NCBI GenBank assembly: GCA_964528605.1
Contig: CAZGSV010000003.1
Location: forward strand, 19,478-83,477
Source of the DNA: CAZGSV01 sp964528605
Lineage (GTDB): Bacteria > Armatimonadota > Zipacnadia > CAZGSV01
DNA length: 64,000 nt
Direction of reading: 5' to 3'
Shown piece after piece: positions 23,846 through 32,643 of this stretch. The notes under the pieces are model-generated. The model worked only from the letters and a program-made list of their open reading frames with translations, had not been told where the DNA came from and ran no database searches. The position numbers and the translations under genes are program-made. Within the stretch, counting starts at the first letter, position 1. Every line of letters begins with the position of its first letter.

Positions 23846-24961
23846 ATGAAACTGACGTGCGCGCGCGAGGAACTCCAACTGGCCCTGCAACGCGTCGGTC
23901 GGGCCGTGACCGCACGGACTACCCTACCCGTTCTGAGCAATGTTCTTCTCAAAGCGGGCCCGGAAGGAGCGGAAGCGGCTGCCTACGATCTGAGCATGGC
24001 CATCCAAACCGCCGTGCCCGCTAAGGTAAGCAGGCCCGGGGCAACAACCGTCCCGGCTCGCCTGCTGCAGGAGATAATCAATCTGTTGCCCGAAGATGAC
24101 ATCTCGGTCGAGAGCATCGAAGACACCAACATCTGCACCATCCGCGCCGGCAAGGCCACCTACCGTATCCACGGACAGTCGGCCCAAGAGTTCCCTGCGC
24201 TTCCAGAGGTCACTGGTGGACATTGTTTCTCGCTGCCGCAGTCCCTGTTGCGCACCATGATCCATCAGACCGCCTTCGCCTCGGCCGAAGAGGAGACCCG
24301 CCCCATAATGACGGGCACGCTTGTCCTAGTGGACGGCGGCACGCTGACGCTGGTCGCGACTGACACCTATCGGCTCGCCGCGCGCGCGGCAGCCCTCGAG
24401 CCCCCCGCGGCGGAGACCTTCCGCGCGGTTGTGCCTACGCGCGCGCTGCGAGAAGTCCAGAGGCTCGCCGCTGAGGACGACGCCGCAGCCCAGGTCACTT
24501 TGGGCTCTAACCACGCGCGCTTCGAACTTACCGACGCAGTCGTGACCAGCTCGCTCATCGAAGGTCACTTCCCCGACCACAGCGCTGTCATCCCCACTGA
24601 CTACCACAACCGCATCCGTGTGGAGCGCGAGGCGCTTGCGGCGACCATCAGGCGGGCGCAGGTGGTCGCGCGCGAGGACGGGAACAAGGTGGTGCTGCGG
24701 GCGGAGGAGGGCAAGATGACGGTGCAGGCCTCTTCGCCGGGCCTCGGCCAATTCGCAGACGAGTTGCCGGTGGCCCTGGAAGGTGGAGAGGTCGTCGTGT
24801 CCTGCAATGCCAAGTACCTGCTGGACGTGCTCAGCGTGCTGGCGGAGCAAGAGGCCGACATCGAACTGAAGGGTGCCGCCAGCCCCGGTCTGATCAAGCC
24901 CGCCGACGGCGTGAACTACAATTACGTCTTCATGCCCATCGCCCTCCCCGAGGAGGGCTAG
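23846..24961 (+). CDS. dnaN: DNA polymerase III beta subunit (sliding clamp)
   Basis: 371 residues, the usual length, made of three structurally similar clamp domains. The start is MKLTCAREELQLALQRVGRAV and the end YNYVFMPIALPEEG. The C-terminal M-P-I/M-x-L element that closes the peptide-binding pocket is visible as MPIAL. It tethers the polymerase to DNA. It follows dnaA as in most bacterial origins, with a GAGGAGGG ribosome site eight bases before the ATG. recF, which commonly follows dnaN, is not here; a DciA gene occupies that place. Confidence 0.97.
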   Translation: MKLTCAREELQLALQRVGRAVTARTTLPVLSNVLLKAGPEGAEAAAYDLSMAIQTAVPAKVSRPGATTVPARLLQEIINLLPEDDISVESIEDTNICTIRAGKATYRIHGQSAQEFPALPEVTGGHCFSLPQSLLRTMIHQTAFASAEEETRPIMTGTLVLVDGGTLTLVATDTYRLAARAAALEPPAAETFRAVVPTRALREVQRLAAEDDAAAQVTLGSNHARFELTDAVVTSSLIEGHFPDHSAVIPTDYHNRIRVEREALAATIRRAQVVAREDGNKVVLRAEEGKMTVQASSPGLGQFADELPVALEGGEVVVSCNAKYLLDVLSVLAEQEADIELKGAASPGLIKPADGVNYNYVFMPIALPEEG

Positions 24962-25082
24962 CCCCTGGCGTCTCAGGCGCCCCCAGCGGCTCCCATAGCC
25001 GGGCCCGGGCCCGACCGCGGGGGTTGTGGGTACCGTAGCGATCACCTCCCTGCGGACTTCGGTGTGCGCGCAGCGGTGCTGC

Positions 25083-25091
25083 TGATACAAT
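25083..25091 (+). promoter_or_regulatory. Extended -10 promoter element for dciA operon
   Basis: TGATACAAT fits an extended -10 (TGnTATAAT). No good -35 is seen 17 bases upstream. Similar TGCTACAAT elements precede the genes at 32644 and 55038. Confidence 0.5.
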
Positions 25092-25178
25092 GCTGGCGCG
25101 GCTTTGAGGAGAGGCGCAGGCCAACCTGGGAGGTGTGTTGGGCGCTTGAGAGCGAGACGTTCGGGGAAACTGAGCCGC

Positions 25179-25745
25179 ATGTCCGACGCCGTGCAGGGCT
25201 TCCTCGACCTTTGGGCGCGGGGCCGCAAGGCGCGCGAGAACCTGGCGTTCTTCGTCTGGGCCCAGGCGGTCGGCCCTGAGATCGCGCGGCGCTCGCGCGT
25301 GCGGTCTGTGCAGTCGGGCGTGCTCTATGCGGACGCCGAGTCGCCGGTGGCGGCGAGCGTATTCCAGACCGAGGCGGAGCGCATCCGCCAGCGCCTCAAC
25401 CGCCTTCTCGGCGACGATCTTATCAGCGAGGTGCGCTTCTCCAGTCGCGGCATCGAGAAAGAGCGCCGTCCGCCTCGCCGCGCGCCGCGCCTGACGCCGA
25501 CCGAGGAGGACCTGGCCGCCATCACGCTCGAGGACCGCGAGCAGGCGCAGATTGACATCCTGTGCGAGCGCATAGAGCCGCCGGAGTTGCGCAACCTGGT
25601 GGCCTTCGTTACCACCAGAGCCGCCAAGGTGGAGGCGTGGCGCAAGCAGAAACGCTGGAAGAAGTGCTCCGTCTGCGGCTGCCGCTTCCGCGGCGAAGGC
25701 AGGATGTGCGAACTGTGCGAGGTGCGGAGGAGGTCCGGTGCCTAG
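25179..25745 (+). CDS. dciA: DciA-like (DUF721) helicase-loading protein with C-terminal zinc-ribbon-like motif
   Basis: 188 residues from ATG at 25179; a TTG at 25146 after GGGAGGTG (25128-25135) would add 11 basic residues. Residues about 5-95 are a DUF721 domain (FFVWAQAVGPEIARRSRV, then strands GVLYADAESPVAA and the LNRLLGDDLI helix). In bacteria lacking DnaC/DnaI, DciA assists loading of the DnaB helicase, which fits its place after dnaA and dnaN. The C-terminus is unusual: CSVCGCRF and CELCEV form a CxxC-x(n)-CxxC pair that probably binds zinc. Stop overlaps the next start by eight bases. Confidence 0.8.
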   Translation: MSDAVQGFLDLWARGRKARENLAFFVWAQAVGPEIARRSRVRSVQSGVLYADAESPVAASVFQTEAERIRQRLNRLLGDDLISEVRFSSRGIEKERRPPRRAPRLTPTEEDLAAITLEDREQAQIDILCERIEPPELRNLVAFVTTRAAKVEAWRKQKRWKKCSVCGCRFRGEGRMCELCEVRRRSGA

Positions 25746-26961
25746 GATACTGGAACTGACCTGGGAGTACCCGCCGCGCCTGGTGGGGGGCATCGCCAGA
25801 CATGTGGCGGGCCTGGTGCCAGGGCTGGCAGCGGAGGGGTTCGAGGTGGTGGTGGTGACCCAGGCGCCGAACGGGGAACGCTCGCGCACCGAGGAAAGCG
25901 GGGTCACGATCATACGCACCGTCGCTTCTGGGCCCAGCCCGCGGGACTTCATCGAGGAGATCCACCTGCTCAACCACGCGCTCGCGCAAGAGGCGGTGGC
26001 CGCGCACGGGGGGCAGTCCTTCGACCTCATTCACGCCCACGATTGGCTCGCCCTCTTTGCGGCGCGCGCGCTCAAGCACGCCTGGCGGGTGCCGCTAGTG
26101 GCGACGATACACGCCACTGAGCGCGGGCGTCAGCGGGGCATTCACAATCCCACGCAGGCCTTCATTGACCAAGCGGAGTGGCACCTCTGCTACGAAGCCT
26201 GGCGGGTCATCTGCTGCAGCCAGGCGATGCAGGGCGAGATTCACTCGTTCTTCGGCTGCCCGGAGGACAAGATATGCGTCATTCCCAACGGCATAGACAC
26301 GCAGAGGCGGGCCCCCGCAGCGCCCGAGCCGCAGGTCCGGCGGCAACTGGCGCTGGGCGCGGACCGCATCGTCCTCTTCGTCGGGCGGCTGGTATGGGAG
26401 AAGGGATTGGCGCCGCTGCTGCGCGCTTGGGCGGACGTGGCGCGTGAAGCGCCGGAGGTGAGGTTGGTGGTTGTCGGGGGGGGCGACCAAGGGCCGTGGC
26501 AGGCGCTGGCGCGAGAGTGCGGCGTCACCGATAGCGTCACCTTCGCCGGCCACGTGGACGAGGCGACGCTGAGCAGCCTCTACCAGATGGCGCAGAGCGC
26601 CGTTATGCCGAGCCTGTACGAGCCGTTCGGTATCGTGGCGCTCGAGGCTATGGGGTCCGGGGTTCCGGTAGTGGGCTCGGAGGTGGGTGGGCTGGCCGAG
26701 GTGGTGCGGCAGTGCCAGGGCGGCCTGCTGGTGCCTCCGGATCGCCCCCAGGCTTTGTCGCGGGCGCTGATGCGCGTTTTGACGGACCGGCAACTGGCCG
26801 GTAAACTCGCTATCCGGGGCAGGGAGAGCGTCGAGGAGATCTACTCCTGGCGGGCGATAGCCAAGCGCACCGGGGCGGTGTTGGAGGAGGTGCTCCGCGA
26901 GCGCGCGCGCACGCAGTGGGATGACCCTGTGCATCCCGCAGGGCGCAACACCCGCCACTAG
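25738..26961 (+). CDS. GT4-family glycosyltransferase, glycogen-synthase-like
   Basis: 407 residues from GTG at 25738, overlapping the end of dciA and preceded by GGAGGAGG. The two-domain GT-B fold starts ILELTWEYPPRLVGGIARHVAGL, which has the Lys/Arg-x-Gly-Gly loop of ADP/UDP-glucose-dependent synthases. The C-terminal donor site has EPFGIVALE (E-x7-E) near 300 and GSEVGGLAEVV. It transfers a hexose from a nucleotide sugar to a glycan or acceptor in the cytoplasm. Glycogen synthesis or cell-surface glycan synthesis are both possible. Coupling with dciA is probably only genomic. Confidence 0.9.
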   Translation: MPRILELTWEYPPRLVGGIARHVAGLVPGLAAEGFEVVVVTQAPNGERSRTEESGVTIIRTVASGPSPRDFIEEIHLLNHALAQEAVAAHGGQSFDLIHAHDWLALFAARALKHAWRVPLVATIHATERGRQRGIHNPTQAFIDQAEWHLCYEAWRVICCSQAMQGEIHSFFGCPEDKICVIPNGIDTQRRAPAAPEPQVRRQLALGADRIVLFVGRLVWEKGLAPLLRAWADVAREAPEVRLVVVGGGDQGPWQALARECGVTDSVTFAGHVDEATLSSLYQMAQSAVMPSLYEPFGIVALEAMGSGVPVVGSEVGGLAEVVRQCQGGLLVPPDRPQALSRALMRVLTDRQLAGKLAIRGRESVEEIYSWRAIAKRTGAVLEEVLRERARTQWDDPVHPAGRNTRH

Positions 26962-26973
26962 GGGGCGTTGACG

Positions 26974-29016
26974 ATGATAGAGAAGCGTTCGATGTTGCTC
27001 TGCTTGGTCGCCGCGCTTGCGCTGCCCCTTGCCTCGGCGGCGGACGCCGACGGCCCCGTTCAGGTGGGCGCTAAGGAGACCTTGGTGGTGGTACAGCCCG
27101 CGCCTCAGGCTTATGCCGCGGAAGGGGGCGCTCCCACGGCGGACTCACTATGGCCGACACTCGCCCTCACCGACGCATTGAGTGGCGCACTGGGGGCAGT
27201 GCCCGGCTACCGCGTCCAACTGTGGCGCCCCATGGCGGACATAGGGGTGGCCTACCTGGTCCAGGCGCGCGCGGCTCTGCAGGGGGGGCTGCTCAACGGC
27301 AACGTCACCATTCGCCGGCCGCCTCAGGAAGAGCCGCTCAAGGCCCTCACCGTGCAGCAGGCGGCGGATGCCACCCTCGCCGGGCTCCTGCGTCAGGCGT
27401 GCCTCATTGCGCTGCAGGGCGTTGGGCTGAGCGCCGAGCAAGCGCAGCAGGCGGCGGCCTCCCAGCCGGGCACGGAGAACACCGAGGCCTTGCAGCATTA
27501 CTACAAGGGCGCCGCCATGTGGCAACTGGCTGACAGCGCCGGCGCGCGCAAGGAGTACGAGGCTGCAGTGGCGCTGGACGCGCGTTACCAGAAGGCCCTC
27601 AAGGCAGTAGCCGGGGCCCTATATCAGGAGGGCGTAGATGCCTACAGCGCCGGCGACCTGAAGGCCGCAGTGGCCAAGTTCGAGGCCGCCGCCCAGCGCT
27701 ACACCGAGGCTGGCGATCAGGAGAACGCCATCCTCAGCGTTGCCTTCGCCCACCTCTATCAGGGCGAGGCGCTTTGGTCCGCGGGCGACAAGGAGGCGGC
27801 CCTGGAGCACTTCCGGGCCGCCGCCGCGGAAAGCATGAAGGGCGAGCAACATGCCCTGCTGCCCAAGGCCCACATCAGTTACGGCGCCGCGCTCTGGGAA
27901 TGGGGCCAGAAGCTGCTCGCGGCCGCTAAGGAACAGGAGGCACTGGACGCGCTGCAGAACGCCGCCGCCCAGTACGGGATCGCGGGGCAACTCCACGAGC
28001 GCGCCGTCTGTCTCGCGGCCGCCTCCGCGGTGTTGGAGAAGCTCAACCACCCGGAAGAGGCTGGCGAGGGCTATCTCGAGGCGGGCCGGCTCCTCGTGCA
28101 AGTGGGTGAATACGAACTCGCGCGTCCCAACCTTGGCAAGGTCCGCGGGCTGGACGCCAAGTTGGCCGCCGATGCGCTCGTGTTGCAGGCGCTCTGCGAC
28201 CTGCGCACCACGGAACTGGGGCCGCTGAAGGAGTTGCTCGACAACGCTTTGAACGCGGTGCTCGCCGACGACACTGCGGGCGCTCAGACGACACTGACTC
28301 GGGCGCGTTTGCTCGCCCAGCGCGCTGGCATCGGCGAGGCCGATGTGCTCATCGGGCGCGCGTTGGAGAAACTGCAGCAGGGCCAGACTGATCCCGCGGC
28401 GCAGGACATCACCGACGCCAAAAAGCCCGTGCGGGAGACGGACAACCTCAGACGGGCTCGCCGCCTGCTCACCGAGGCGGTCGGCCTCGACGACAACCAT
28501 GTGTGGGCGCACAAGTACCTCGGCGATGCCCTGATGCGCCTCGGCGAACTCTCCGGCGCCATCGAGCAGTACGCGCGCGTGCAGGCTCTCCTGCCCAATG
28601 ACGAAGGCCCCGACGCCGACCTCGGCGAGGCTTACCTGAAGTCCAATCTCTACACCAAGGCCGAGGAGACCTTCCTCGCGGGCCTCAAACTCGTTGCGCC
28701 GGACAATACCGAGGTCGCCTGGCGACTCGAGCGCGGCCTCGGCGACGTCTCCATCAAGTTGCGCAAGTATGCCCAGGCGCGCGACGCCTACAAGCAAGCG
28801 CTGGAACTCTTCTCCTTCGACGTCCAGTCGCTGCTCAGCCTTGTCGTCGCCCAGTACAATCTCAAGGAGTACGACGAGGGGCTGCGCAACACGGAACTGG
28901 CGGCCACCCTGGCAAGCGACAACCCGGAAGTAGTCAAGGACGCCAATCGCCTGGCCGACCTCATCCGCGCCGCCCAAGAGCGCGAGCGCAAACTGAAGCA
29001 GGGCAATGGCGGCTAG
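26974..29016 (+). CDS. Secreted tetratricopeptide-repeat protein
   Basis: 680 residues from ATG at 26974, eight bases after GGGGG; a TTG two codons earlier is too close to that site. A signal peptide (LLCLVAALALPLASAADA) is followed by a region of about 110 residues resembling the CsgG/TolB-like nucleotide-free fold with LVVVQPAPQAYAAEGG. The remaining 500 residues are repeated 34-residue helical pairs (TPR), for example HKYLGDALMRLGELSGAIEQY. It is probably a periplasmic or surface scaffold. It starts 12 bases after the glycosyltransferase stop, so the two are probably co-transcribed. Confidence 0.8.
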   Translation: MIEKRSMLLCLVAALALPLASAADADGPVQVGAKETLVVVQPAPQAYAAEGGAPTADSLWPTLALTDALSGALGAVPGYRVQLWRPMADIGVAYLVQARAALQGGLLNGNVTIRRPPQEEPLKALTVQQAADATLAGLLRQACLIALQGVGLSAEQAQQAAASQPGTENTEALQHYYKGAAMWQLADSAGARKEYEAAVALDARYQKALKAVAGALYQEGVDAYSAGDLKAAVAKFEAAAQRYTEAGDQENAILSVAFAHLYQGEALWSAGDKEAALEHFRAAAAESMKGEQHALLPKAHISYGAALWEWGQKLLAAAKEQEALDALQNAAAQYGIAGQLHERAVCLAAASAVLEKLNHPEEAGEGYLEAGRLLVQVGEYELARPNLGKVRGLDAKLAADALVLQALCDLRTTELGPLKELLDNALNAVLADDTAGAQTTLTRARLLAQRAGIGEADVLIGRALEKLQQGQTDPAAQDITDAKKPVRETDNLRRARRLLTEAVGLDDNHVWAHKYLGDALMRLGELSGAIEQYARVQALLPNDEGPDADLGEAYLKSNLYTKAEETFLAGLKLVAPDNTEVAWRLERGLGDVSIKLRKYAQARDAYKQALELFSFDVQSLLSLVVAQYNLKEYDEGLRNTELAATLASDNPEVVKDANRLADLIRAAQERERKLKQGNGG

Positions 29017-29074
29017 GTCCTTCTCGCGCGCGTACTTCCTTGCGGAGGCCGAAGCGCGAGGGGGGGGCTAGGCC

Positions 29075-29749
29075 GTGGCCGGCAACGCGCAAGGACCGCT
29101 GGCGGAGGTCGAGCAGCGCCTCATGCGCATGGCGGAGCTAGCCGGGCAGATGGTGGGCGATGCCGTGCGCGCCGTCTGCGAGCGCAACGAATTGCTGGCC
29201 GACACCGTCATCGCCCGCGATGACGAGGTGGACCAACTGGACTTCGAGATCGAGTCCCGCTGCGTGCGGCTCATCGCGGCCGAGCAGCCCACCGGCAGGG
29301 CGCTGCGCAGCGTGGCCTCGGTGCTCAAGGTCATCGGTGACATCGAGAGGATCGCCGACTACTCCCTCGACATCGCCAAGACGGGCCTGCTGCTGGGGCA
29401 GGGCTCGGGGCCGTGGCCCGTGGACCTCAAGCCCATGGGCGACCTGGGGCAGGAGATGTTGAGGCAGGCCATGGCCGCCTTCGCCGCCGGGGATGTGGAG
29501 GCGGCGGGGCGCGTGGTGGAGATGGATCGCGAAATGGACCGCCTCTACCATTCCCAACTCGCCAGCCTGCTCGAGACCATGTGTGAGAGCCCGGAGGGCG
29601 TGCGCGCCGGAGTCTACCTGGCGCTGGCGATGCGCTATCTCGAGCGCATCGGCGACCACATCTCCAACGTGGCCGAGCGCGTGCTCTACGTCGCCGTCGG
29701 CCAGCCGGCCCGCCTGCGCACCGACTTCGAGTCCGACGCCCAGCCGTAG
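29075..29749 (+). CDS. phoU: PhoU-family phosphate-uptake regulator
   Basis: 224 residues from GTG at 29075. Two repeated PhoU helical bundles are seen. Each contains the metal-binding E/D pattern: RDDEVDQLDFEIES near 50 and MDREMDRLYH near 150, and each is followed by an IERIADY or LERIGDHI helix. PhoU normally restrains the PstSCAB-PhoR phosphate system. Neither pst nor pho genes are present here, so its partner is encoded elsewhere or it acts as a general metal/phosphate regulator. It lies between the TPR gene and argS on the same strand. Confidence 0.92.
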   Translation: MAGNAQGPLAEVEQRLMRMAELAGQMVGDAVRAVCERNELLADTVIARDDEVDQLDFEIESRCVRLIAAEQPTGRALRSVASVLKVIGDIERIADYSLDIAKTGLLLGQGSGPWPVDLKPMGDLGQEMLRQAMAAFAAGDVEAAGRVVEMDREMDRLYHSQLASLLETMCESPEGVRAGVYLALAMRYLERIGDHISNVAERVLYVAVGQPARLRTDFESDAQP

Positions 29750-29819
29750 CAGGCGGCTGCTTGCGCCGCAAGAGCGCCGCCACTACACTCGGCTGCGCAA
29801 TCCCCGGAACCGAAGGCGA

Positions 29820-31559
29820 ATGCCCGTGTCACTCGATCCTCTGGCGCCCTATCTTGACGAGGCCGCCACTTTGGTGGCGCAAGCGGCCGCCATGCCCAAG
29901 GAGGACGCACTGGCGGCGCTGGAGTGGCCGCCTGACCCTGCCCTGGGCCATGCTGCCTTCCCCTGCTTTGTGCTGGCCAAGCAGAGGCGGCAGCCGCCCG
30001 CGCGCATCGCCGCCGAACTGGCTCAAAGCATCACCCCCGGGCCTCTTGTCGCGCGCGCGGAGGCCAAGGGGCCCTACCTCAACTTCTTCTTCGACCTGCG
30101 CTGCTTGGCCAGGGATAGCGTCGAGAGCGCCGTGCGCCTGGGCGCGGATTGCGGACGAGGAGAGGAGGGCGCCGGCAAGACGGTGGTCATTGACTACTCC
30201 GCGCCCAACATCGCCAAGCCCTTCGGCATCGGCCACCTGCGCTCGACCATCATCGGCGGCGCGCTCTACAGAATCCACGAGCGCCTTGGGTGGGGCTGCG
30301 TGGGAATCAACTATATGGGCGATTGGGGCACGCAGTTCGGCAGCCTGCTCTACGCTTACCGCACTTGGGGTGATCCGGCCCAACTGGAGGCCAATGCGGT
30401 AGGGCACCTCTACCAACTCTATGTCCGCTTCCACCGGGAACTCGAGCGCGATCCCTCGCTCGCGGACCAGGCCCGCGACTGGTTCCGCCGACTGGAGAAC
30501 GACGAGCCCGAGGCCATTGCGCTCTGGCGGGAGTTCCGCGACCTGAGCCTGCGCGAGTTCAAGCGCCTCTACCAGCGCCTCGGGGTGGACTTCGACTACT
30601 ACGAGGGCGAATCGTTCGAGCGGCAGGGGGCGCAGCGGCTGGTCGAGCAGGCGTTGCGCGACGGCATCGCGCAAGAGGACGAAGGCGCCGTTATCATCCC
30701 GCTGCAGGAGGACGAGCCCCCCCCTGGTGCGGAGGCGCTGCCGCCGGCACTGCTGCGCAAGTCGGACGGAACTACCCTCTATGAGACGCGCGATCTGGCC
30801 GCCGCGGTCAGGCGCTGGGAGCGCTTTCACTTCGACCTCATGCTCTACGTCGTCGGCGCGCCGCAGGCCTTGCACTTCAAGCAACTGTTCGCCGCGCTGC
30901 GCCGCCTCGGGTGCGACTGGGCCGACCGCTGCCGCCACGTCGCCTTCGGACATCTCCGCCTGGGCGGCAAGATGATGTCCACGCGGCGCGGCCAACTGGT
31001 GCTGCTCGAGGAGGTGCTGGACGAGGCGCAGGCGCTGGCGCTGAGAATGATCGAAGAGAAGAACCCTGACGTGCAGGGCAAGCCGGAAGTGTCTCGCCGG
31101 CTTGCGGTGGGCGCGCTCTTCTTTGGCGACCTGGTCAACGACCGCACCCAAGACGTCGAATTCGACTGGGATCAAGTGCTCAACCTCGAGGGCGACACCG
31201 GCCCTTACATCCAATATGCTTGCGTGCGCATCAGCAGCATCTTCCGCAAGTTCGGCGCCGACCTGCCGCAGTCCGCCGACTTCGGCCTTCTGCAGGCTGA
31301 CGCCGAACGCGACCTCATTCTCGGGATTGCGCGCTTCCCGTTTGTCGTGCGTTCGGCCGCGCGCACGCTCAAGCCCTCCGTCGTGGCGCGCTATACGCTC
31401 GACCTCGCTAAGCAGTTCAGCCAGTTCTACCATCAGTGCCCAGTGCTGCAAGCGGAGCCGTCGCTGCGCGAGGCGCGCCTGCTGCTCTGCCGCGCCGCGC
31501 AGGCCACGCTGGAAAGCGGCCTCTCACTGCTCGGCATCCCCACCGTGCAAGAGATGTGA
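29820..31559 (+). CDS. argS: Arginyl-tRNA synthetase
   Basis: 579 residues from ATG at 29820 (GAAGGCG upstream). A long open region before it is antisense-like noise from PhoU. Order: N-terminal Add1 domain (1-110), catalytic class I core with the HIGH variant in APNIAKPFGIGHLRST near 125, the KMSK variant KMMSTRRGQ near 385, and a C-terminal DALR anticodon-binding helical bundle. The last His of the usual H-x-G-H is kept, while the first is Gly-Ile-Gly, as in Firmicute-type enzymes that have Ser-Met-Gly-His there. It charges tRNA-Arg. Confidence 0.97.
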   Translation: MPVSLDPLAPYLDEAATLVAQAAAMPKEDALAALEWPPDPALGHAAFPCFVLAKQRRQPPARIAAELAQSITPGPLVARAEAKGPYLNFFFDLRCLARDSVESAVRLGADCGRGEEGAGKTVVIDYSAPNIAKPFGIGHLRSTIIGGALYRIHERLGWGCVGINYMGDWGTQFGSLLYAYRTWGDPAQLEANAVGHLYQLYVRFHRELERDPSLADQARDWFRRLENDEPEAIALWREFRDLSLREFKRLYQRLGVDFDYYEGESFERQGAQRLVEQALRDGIAQEDEGAVIIPLQEDEPPPGAEALPPALLRKSDGTTLYETRDLAAAVRRWERFHFDLMLYVVGAPQALHFKQLFAALRRLGCDWADRCRHVAFGHLRLGGKMMSTRRGQLVLLEEVLDEAQALALRMIEEKNPDVQGKPEVSRRLAVGALFFGDLVNDRTQDVEFDWDQVLNLEGDTGPYIQYACVRISSIFRKFGADLPQSADFGLLQADAERDLILGIARFPFVVRSAARTLKPSVVARYTLDLAKQFSQFYHQCPVLQAEPSLREARLLLCRAAQATLESGLSLLGIPTVQEM

Positions 31560-31594
31560 GGGCCCGCACTGGGCCGCACAGAGGATGCACTGGG

Positions 31595-32548
31595 ATGACG
31601 TCCCACATCGCGGGCGTGACACTCTTCGATGCGCAGGAGGGATTGACCGTCCGTGCGCCGGAGGGCAGCGGACCGGGCTGGTGGGCGGGCGCGCCTGGAG
31701 TGCTCTGGGATGAGGAGGCGGCCAGGTTCTATCTCTACTACCGCTTGCGCCAGCGGCGCCCCGGCAGAGGATACGAGTGTCGCCTCGCGGAGTCCGAGGA
31801 CGGGGTGCAGTTTCGCGACCTCTGGGCCGCGCGCAAAGAGGAGTTTCCCACGCTTTCGATGGAGCGCGCCGCCCTCGTCAAGGTGCCCGGCGGCCCGTAC
31901 CGGCTGTACGGCGGCTTGGTGGACGCGGACGGGCGCTGGGGGATTGACCTAGTGGAGGCGGAGCACCCGGGCTTGTTTCGCGTGGACAGACGCCGCCCCG
32001 TGCTCCGCGCGCCGGCATTGGGCCTAGAGGGCGTGAAGGATCCCTGGATTCGGCGTAGGGGGGGGCAGTGGTGGATGTGGTGCAGTTATGCGCCACGGCC
32101 GGCCAAGCAGGTCAGCGCGCAAGAGATGCACGGAAGCGGCGACGTCTACGACACCGGCCTCACCAAGTCGCACTCCGGCTTGGCCGTGAGCAACGATGGC
32201 GTAGAGTGGGAATGGCGGGGCGACGTTCTCTCGCCCGGTCAGGGCTGGGACTCGTATTGCGCCCGGATCTCTTGCGTGCTTGAGGCGGGCGGCTCCTGCG
32301 TTGGCCTCTACGACGGCAGCGCCAGCGTGGCGGAGAACTATGAGGAGCGCACAGGGCTCGCCGTGTCATCCGACGGCGTCCATTTCAGGAGTGCGAGCGA
32401 AAGCGGGCCGGTATTGGTGTCGCCTCGCGGCAGCGGCTCGCTCCGCTACCTTGACGTCGTCGAGCGCGAAGGCTGCCGGTTCTTCTACTACGAGTACTGC
32501 CTGGCCGACGGCTCGCACGAGTTGCGCGTGAGCCGAGTGAAGCGCTAG
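31595..32548 (+). CDS. Five-bladed propeller glycosidase-like protein (GH43/GH32 superfamily)
   Basis: 317 residues from ATG at 31595. The blades show repeats of the type GVLWDEEAARFYLYYR, DPWIRRRGGQWWMWCSY and GLAVSNDGVEWEWRGDVL, characteristic of the beta-fructosidase/arabinanase fold. The Asp in KDPWI (second blade) and a Glu in RDLDVVE-like positions could be catalytic, but the family's third acid is not certain. It has no signal peptide and probably acts on intracellular oligosaccharides. It follows argS by 35 bases. Confidence 0.65.
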   Translation: MTSHIAGVTLFDAQEGLTVRAPEGSGPGWWAGAPGVLWDEEAARFYLYYRLRQRRPGRGYECRLAESEDGVQFRDLWAARKEEFPTLSMERAALVKVPGGPYRLYGGLVDADGRWGIDLVEAEHPGLFRVDRRRPVLRAPALGLEGVKDPWIRRRGGQWWMWCSYAPRPAKQVSAQEMHGSGDVYDTGLTKSHSGLAVSNDGVEWEWRGDVLSPGQGWDSYCARISCVLEAGGSCVGLYDGSASVAENYEERTGLAVSSDGVHFRSASESGPVLVSPRGSGSLRYLDVVEREGCRFFYYEYCLADGSHELRVSRVKR

Positions 32549-32603
32549 GCAGCGCGCGCCCGCGGTTGTAGCGTCGGGCGGGGGTGCGGTTCGGGTATTG
32601 GCC

Positions 32604-32612
32604 TGCTACAAT
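32604..32612 (+). promoter_or_regulatory. Extended -10 promoter TGCTACAAT
   Basis: TGCTACAAT lies 31 bases before the GTG start of the next gene. No clear -35. The same element precedes the UroD-like gene at 54998. Confidence 0.55.
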
Positions 32613-32643
32613 CGCGGCCAGGCCTCCGAAGGGATGGGTGATC

